Origin: an uncultured Bacillaceae bacterium
GTDB lineage: Bacteria > Bacillota > Bacilli > Bacillales > Caldibacillaceae
Length of the DNA: 7,181 bases
Reading direction: 5' to 3'
Assembly (NCBI GenBank): GCA_937951955.1
Contig: CALGAD010000103.1
Span: forward strand, 1-7,181
A program made the position numbers and the translations under genes. This document shows, one piece after another, positions 5,976 through 7,181 of the stretch (the first letter of the stretch is position 1; each line of letters starts with the position of its first letter). A model generated the notes under the pieces. That model did no database searches, was not told where the DNA came from, and saw only the letters and a list, made by a program, of their open reading frames with translations.

Positions 5976-6009
5976 CATATCTTTTACTAGAAATTTTTAA
6001 AAAAAGGTA

Positions 6010-6036
6010 TAAAAAAATTTCCAAAGCTACCGATAT
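6010..6036 (+). promoter_or_regulatory. Sigma-D promoter of the RNA-csrA2-hag3 module
   Basis: TAAA (6010-6013), 15 bases, then ACCGATAT (6029-6036) is a near-perfect sigma-D site (consensus TAAA-N15-GCCGATAT), better than the hag1 promoter. Transcription should begin near 6043-6045, about 160 bases upstream of csrA2. The intervening leader contains a terminator. Confidence 0.85.
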
Positions 6037-6062
6037 CATAATTAGAAGCGAAGATTACGAAC

Positions 6063-6076
6063 ACTCAAGGATGAGT
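6063..6076 (+). promoter_or_regulatory. CsrA-type hairpin A (ACTC-AAGGAT-GAGT)
   Basis: A 4-bp stem presents the hexaloop AAGGAT, matching the CsrA consensus core ARGGAU. Its GGAT-GAGT half (from 6069) is also the 5' arm of the terminator at 6069-6143, so the two folds exclude each other. A copy with one base changed occurs at 6379-6392. Confidence 0.65.
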
Positions 6077-6143
6077 AACTGAACCGAGTTCATTCGTGCA
6101 GGAGGCACAGCATGAAGTTTGTCTGTTTATTCATCCCTTTTTT
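6069..6143 (+). terminator. Intrinsic terminator A between sigma-D promoter and csrA2
   Basis: GGATGAGTAA (6069-6078) pairs over 10 bp (one G.U) with TTATTCATCC (6127-6136), followed by CTTTTTT. The loop is long (48 nt) and itself folds into small hairpins. It lies upstream of csrA2 on the same transcript, so it would act as an attenuator. Confidence 0.7.
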
Positions 6144-6157
6144 ATAGGGGAATAAAC
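6125..6157 (+). other. Alternative hairpin covering the 3' arm of terminator A
   Basis: GTTTATTC (6125-6132) and CCC (6135-6137) pair with GGG (6147-6149) and GAATAAAC (6150-6157), enclosing the T run in the loop. It competes for the same bases as the terminator 3' arm, but its second half is downstream. It can therefore form only in read-through RNA, perhaps stabilising the csrA2 message. Confidence 0.5.
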
Positions 6158-6190
6158 AAGCATGTTGATCAATGAAATTTTGTCAATTTC

Positions 6191-6197
6191 AAGGAGG
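6191..6197 (+). promoter_or_regulatory. csrA2 ribosome binding site with CsrA core
   Basis: AAGGAGG within TTTCAAGGAGGA sits 6 bases before ATG 6204 and decides that start. It is identical over 12 bases to the hag1 and hag2 sites and contains ANGGA, so CsrA could repress this gene's translation. Confidence 0.7.
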
Positions 6198-6203
6198 AGA
6201 ACA

Positions 6204-6371
6204 ATGCTCGTTTTAGGGAGGAAACCTGGGGAGTATGTCGTGATTGACAACAAAATTTTTGTGAAGGTTGTTAAATCGGATGAAGGTCATCTCCGCTTGG
6301 CCATTGATGCGCCAAAAGATATCCCTATTGTACGTGGAGAAATTTATGAAAAGCAGTTAACAAAAAAATAA
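6204..6371 (+). CDS. Second CsrA, short form lacking the FliW-binding extension (csrA2)
   Basis: This 55-residue protein, MLVLGRKPGEYVVID through LAIDAPKDIPIVRGEIYE, is a clear CsrA-family member. R6 and R44, the two main RNA-contact arginines, L4 and E46 are kept. Position 5 is G, and position 45 is G where CsrA1 has K. It ends at residue 55, so the C-terminal helical region and N55, needed for FliW binding in B. subtilis CsrA, are absent. It diverges strongly from CsrA1 at residues 11-32, so it is an old paralog or acquired gene. The start at 6204 is chosen from the ribosome binding site and family N-terminus; an in-frame ATG at 6162 would add 14 non-homologous residues. It is flanked by two CsrA-type RNA elements and sits between a sigma-D promoter and hag3. 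Probably a FliW-insensitive flagellin or motility regulator (inference). Confidence 0.9.
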   Translation: MLVLGRKPGEYVVIDNKIFVKVVKSDEGHLRLAIDAPKDIPIVRGEIYEKQLTKK

Positions 6372-6378
6372 CAAAAAT

Positions 6379-6392
6379 ACTCAAGGACGAGT
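6379..6392 (+). promoter_or_regulatory. CsrA-type hairpin B (ACTC-AAGGAC-GAGT)
   Basis: It matches hairpin A at 13 of 14 positions, with the same AAGGAY loop. It starts 8 bases after the csrA2 stop. From base 6383 onward it is also the 5' arm of the terminator, so the small hairpin and terminator are mutually exclusive. Confidence 0.65.
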
Positions 6393-6464
6393 GAATCATT
6401 ATGGACGAAACCTAATGCAGGATGCATCCAAAGGTTTTGCCCATATCATTCACTCGTCCTTTTT
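6379..6464 (+). ncRNA. Structured RNA B / terminator between csrA2 and hag3
   Basis: AAGGACGAGTGAAT (6383-6396) pairs perfectly over 14 bp with ATTCACTCGTCCTT (6448-6461), extended by a TTT run to 6464. Inside, ATGG/CCAT (6401-6404/6441-6444), AAACCT/AGGTTT (6408-6413/6432-6437) and ATGCA-GGA-TGCAT (6415-6427) continue it as one long hairpin with GGA at the tip. It is both a strong intrinsic terminator and a GGA-rich RNA. No separate promoter is visible, so it is likely made from the csrA2 transcript. It parallels RNA A in order of parts and in the ACTCAAGGAY start. Confidence 0.75.
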
Positions 6465-6512
6465 GTTGATGAACAATCGACTCCGGATAAGATTGGGATT
6501 CAACAAAAGGAC
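6456..6512 (+). repeat. Inverted repeat linking terminator B to the hag3 leader
   Basis: GTCCTTTTTGTTGA (6456-6469) is complementary to TCAACAAAAGGAC (6500-6512) over 13 bp with one bulged T. The left arm is the terminator 3' arm and T run, so read-through RNA could refold here. The right arm carries an AAGGA motif. Confidence 0.55.
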
Positions 6513-6514
6513 AA

Positions 6515-6536
6515 AGATGAAAAAGGAAGTTCATCT
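6515..6536 (+). promoter_or_regulatory. CsrA-type leader hairpin of hag3
   Basis: AGATGAA (6515-6521) pairs perfectly with TTCATCT (6530-6536), with loop AAAGGAAG containing ANGGA. It lies 24 bases before ATG 6561, the same place as in hag2, with a different stem. Confidence 0.7.
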
Positions 6537-6546
6537 AAAAAAATCC

Positions 6547-6554
6547 AGGGAGGA
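6547..6554 (+). promoter_or_regulatory. hag3 ribosome binding site
   Basis: AGGGAGGA, 6 bases before ATG 6561, includes AGGGA, a CsrA-compatible ANGGA core. It differs from the CAAGGAGG used by hag1, hag2 and csrA2. Confidence 0.75.
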
Positions 6555-6560
6555 ATCTAA

Positions 6561-7181
6561 ATGATTATTAATCACAACATTCCAGCATTAAACACTTACA
6601 ACCGTTTAGTTGGAAACCACAATGCAGTTCAAAAGAACATGGAAAAACTTGCTAGCGGTCTTCGCATTAACCGTGCAGGAGACGATGCTGCTGGTCTTGC
6701 CATTTCCGAAAAAATGCGTGCCCAAATCCGTGGATTGGAAATGGCTACCAAAAATGCCCAAGATGGTATTTCTTTAATCCAGACAGCTGAAGGTGCACTT
6801 AATGAAACTCATGCAATTCTACAACGTATTCGGGAATTAGCAGTTCAAGCAGCTAATGACACGAATACAGACGAAGATCGTGCCCACTTACAGGCAGAAG
6901 TATCAGAATTACTTACAGAAATTAACAGAATTGCTTCAGACACAGAATTCAATACAGAAACTCTGCTAGATGGAAGCTTTACGGATAAAGTTCTTCATAT
7001 TGGTGCCAATGACGGTCAATCGATCCAGATTTCTATCGGAGACATGTCTGCAACAGGTTTAGGTGTAGACGGAATTGATATTTCTACTCAAGCAGGTGCA
7101 GATGCAGCCATTTCTACATTGGATGCTGCTATTGAGAAGGTTTCCGCAGAACGTGCTAAACTAGGTGCGAACCAAAACCGT
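6561..7181 (+). CDS. hag: Flagellin, third copy (hag3), 3'-truncated by window edge
   Basis: An open frame of 207 codons runs off the end of the window. The N-terminus MIINHNIPALNTYNRL, the SGLRINRAGDDAAGLAISEK block and LQRIRELAVQ are those of flagellin. The variable centre is shorter than in hag1 or hag2: the C-terminal D1 helix (VSAERAKLGANQNR) is already reached at residue 207. The final protein would therefore be roughly 270 residues. It has GANQNR where hag1 and hag2 have GAYQNR. No sigma-D promoter lies between csrA2 and hag3. The nearest is at 6010-6036, with two terminators in between, so hag3 expression probably depends on read-through or on an unrecognised promoter. Whether its 3' end also carries an intron cannot be seen here. 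Confidence 0.95.
   Translation, partial: MIINHNIPALNTYNRLVGNHNAVQKNMEKLASGLRINRAGDDAAGLAISEKMRAQIRGLEMATKNAQDGISLIQTAEGALNETHAILQRIRELAVQAANDTNTDEDRAHLQAEVSELLTEINRIASDTEFNTETLLDGSFTDKVLHIGANDGQSIQISIGDMSATGLGVDGIDISTQAGADAAISTLDAAIEKVSAERAKLGANQNR

Larger units (their letters stand above)
6044..6143 (+). ncRNA. Structured leader or small RNA A upstream of csrA2 (putative)
   Basis: A sigma-D promoter directly upstream and a terminator at 6136-6143 delimit an RNA of about 100 nt with no convincing ORF. It carries two hairpins with GGA in the loop: ACTC-AAGGAT-GAGT (6063-6076) and GTGC-AGGAG-GCAC (6096-6108). A small GAAC-CGA-GTTC hairpin (6081-6091) lies between them. Two GGA loops about 30 nt apart suit a CsrA dimer. 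It could be a CsrA-sequestering small RNA (CsrB/RsmY-like in principle) or the 5' attenuator of csrA2. The structure is seen; the function is inferred. Confidence 0.6.

Noticed and set aside
6162..6203. N-terminal extension of csrA2 from ATG 6162
   Set aside because: The first 14 residues are unlike any CsrA, and a strong AAGGAGG sits right before ATG 6204.
6476..6490. Sigma-D -10 for hag3 at CTCCGGATAA
   Set aside because: It has an extra G within the CGATA core and no TAAA at the required distance.

Overview
The window is a flagellar filament locus of a low-to-mid GC Bacillaceae bacterium. The gene order flgK-flgL-yviE-fliW-csrA-hag and the Hag, FliW and CsrA sequences closely follow Bacillus subtilis. 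Sigma-D-type promoters (TAAA-N15-xCGATAT) and strong AGGAGG ribosome binding sites fit the same assignment. A group I intron in a flagellin gene recalls reports from thermophilic Bacillaceae such as Geobacillus, but the species cannot be fixed from the sequence alone.

Positions 1-3549 hold the late-hook and regulator operon: the 3' part of flgK, then flgL, a terminator, yviE, fliW and csrA, and a second terminator. That second terminator shares bases with the sigma-D promoter of the first flagellin gene. FlgK and FlgL join hook to filament. FliW and CsrA form the known partner-switch that ties flagellin translation to flagellin secretion.

Positions 3550-5975 hold two complete flagellin genes (hag1, hag2). 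Each has a leader hairpin presenting a GGA loop and an AAGGAGG Shine-Dalgarno, the two-site CsrA target layout known from B. subtilis hag. hag2 ends in a group IA intron whose core helices P2-P9 can all be drawn. The best P1 (6 bp, U.G at the splice site) puts the 5' splice site inside codon 279. The normal C-terminal tail and stop codon of hag2 then lie inside the P1 loop. A second, independently diverged flagellin tail with its own stop lies just after the intron. Unspliced and spliced mRNA would therefore both encode a full-length flagellin, with different C-terminal tails.

Positions 5976-7181 hold a second module. It has a sigma-D promoter, a structured RNA ending in a terminator, a second and shorter CsrA of 55 aa that lacks the C-terminal region used for FliW binding, another structured RNA with a terminator, and the start of a third flagellin gene (hag3), which runs off the window. 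Both structured RNAs begin with the near-identical hairpin ACTC-AAGGAY-GAGT, a CsrA-type site, and its bases are reused as the 5' arm of the following terminator. The arrangement suggests CsrA-responsive attenuators in front of csrA2 and hag3, or CsrA-sequestering small RNAs. I regard this module and the two-tailed hag2 intron as the most novel content of the window. All regulatory roles are inferred from sequence.
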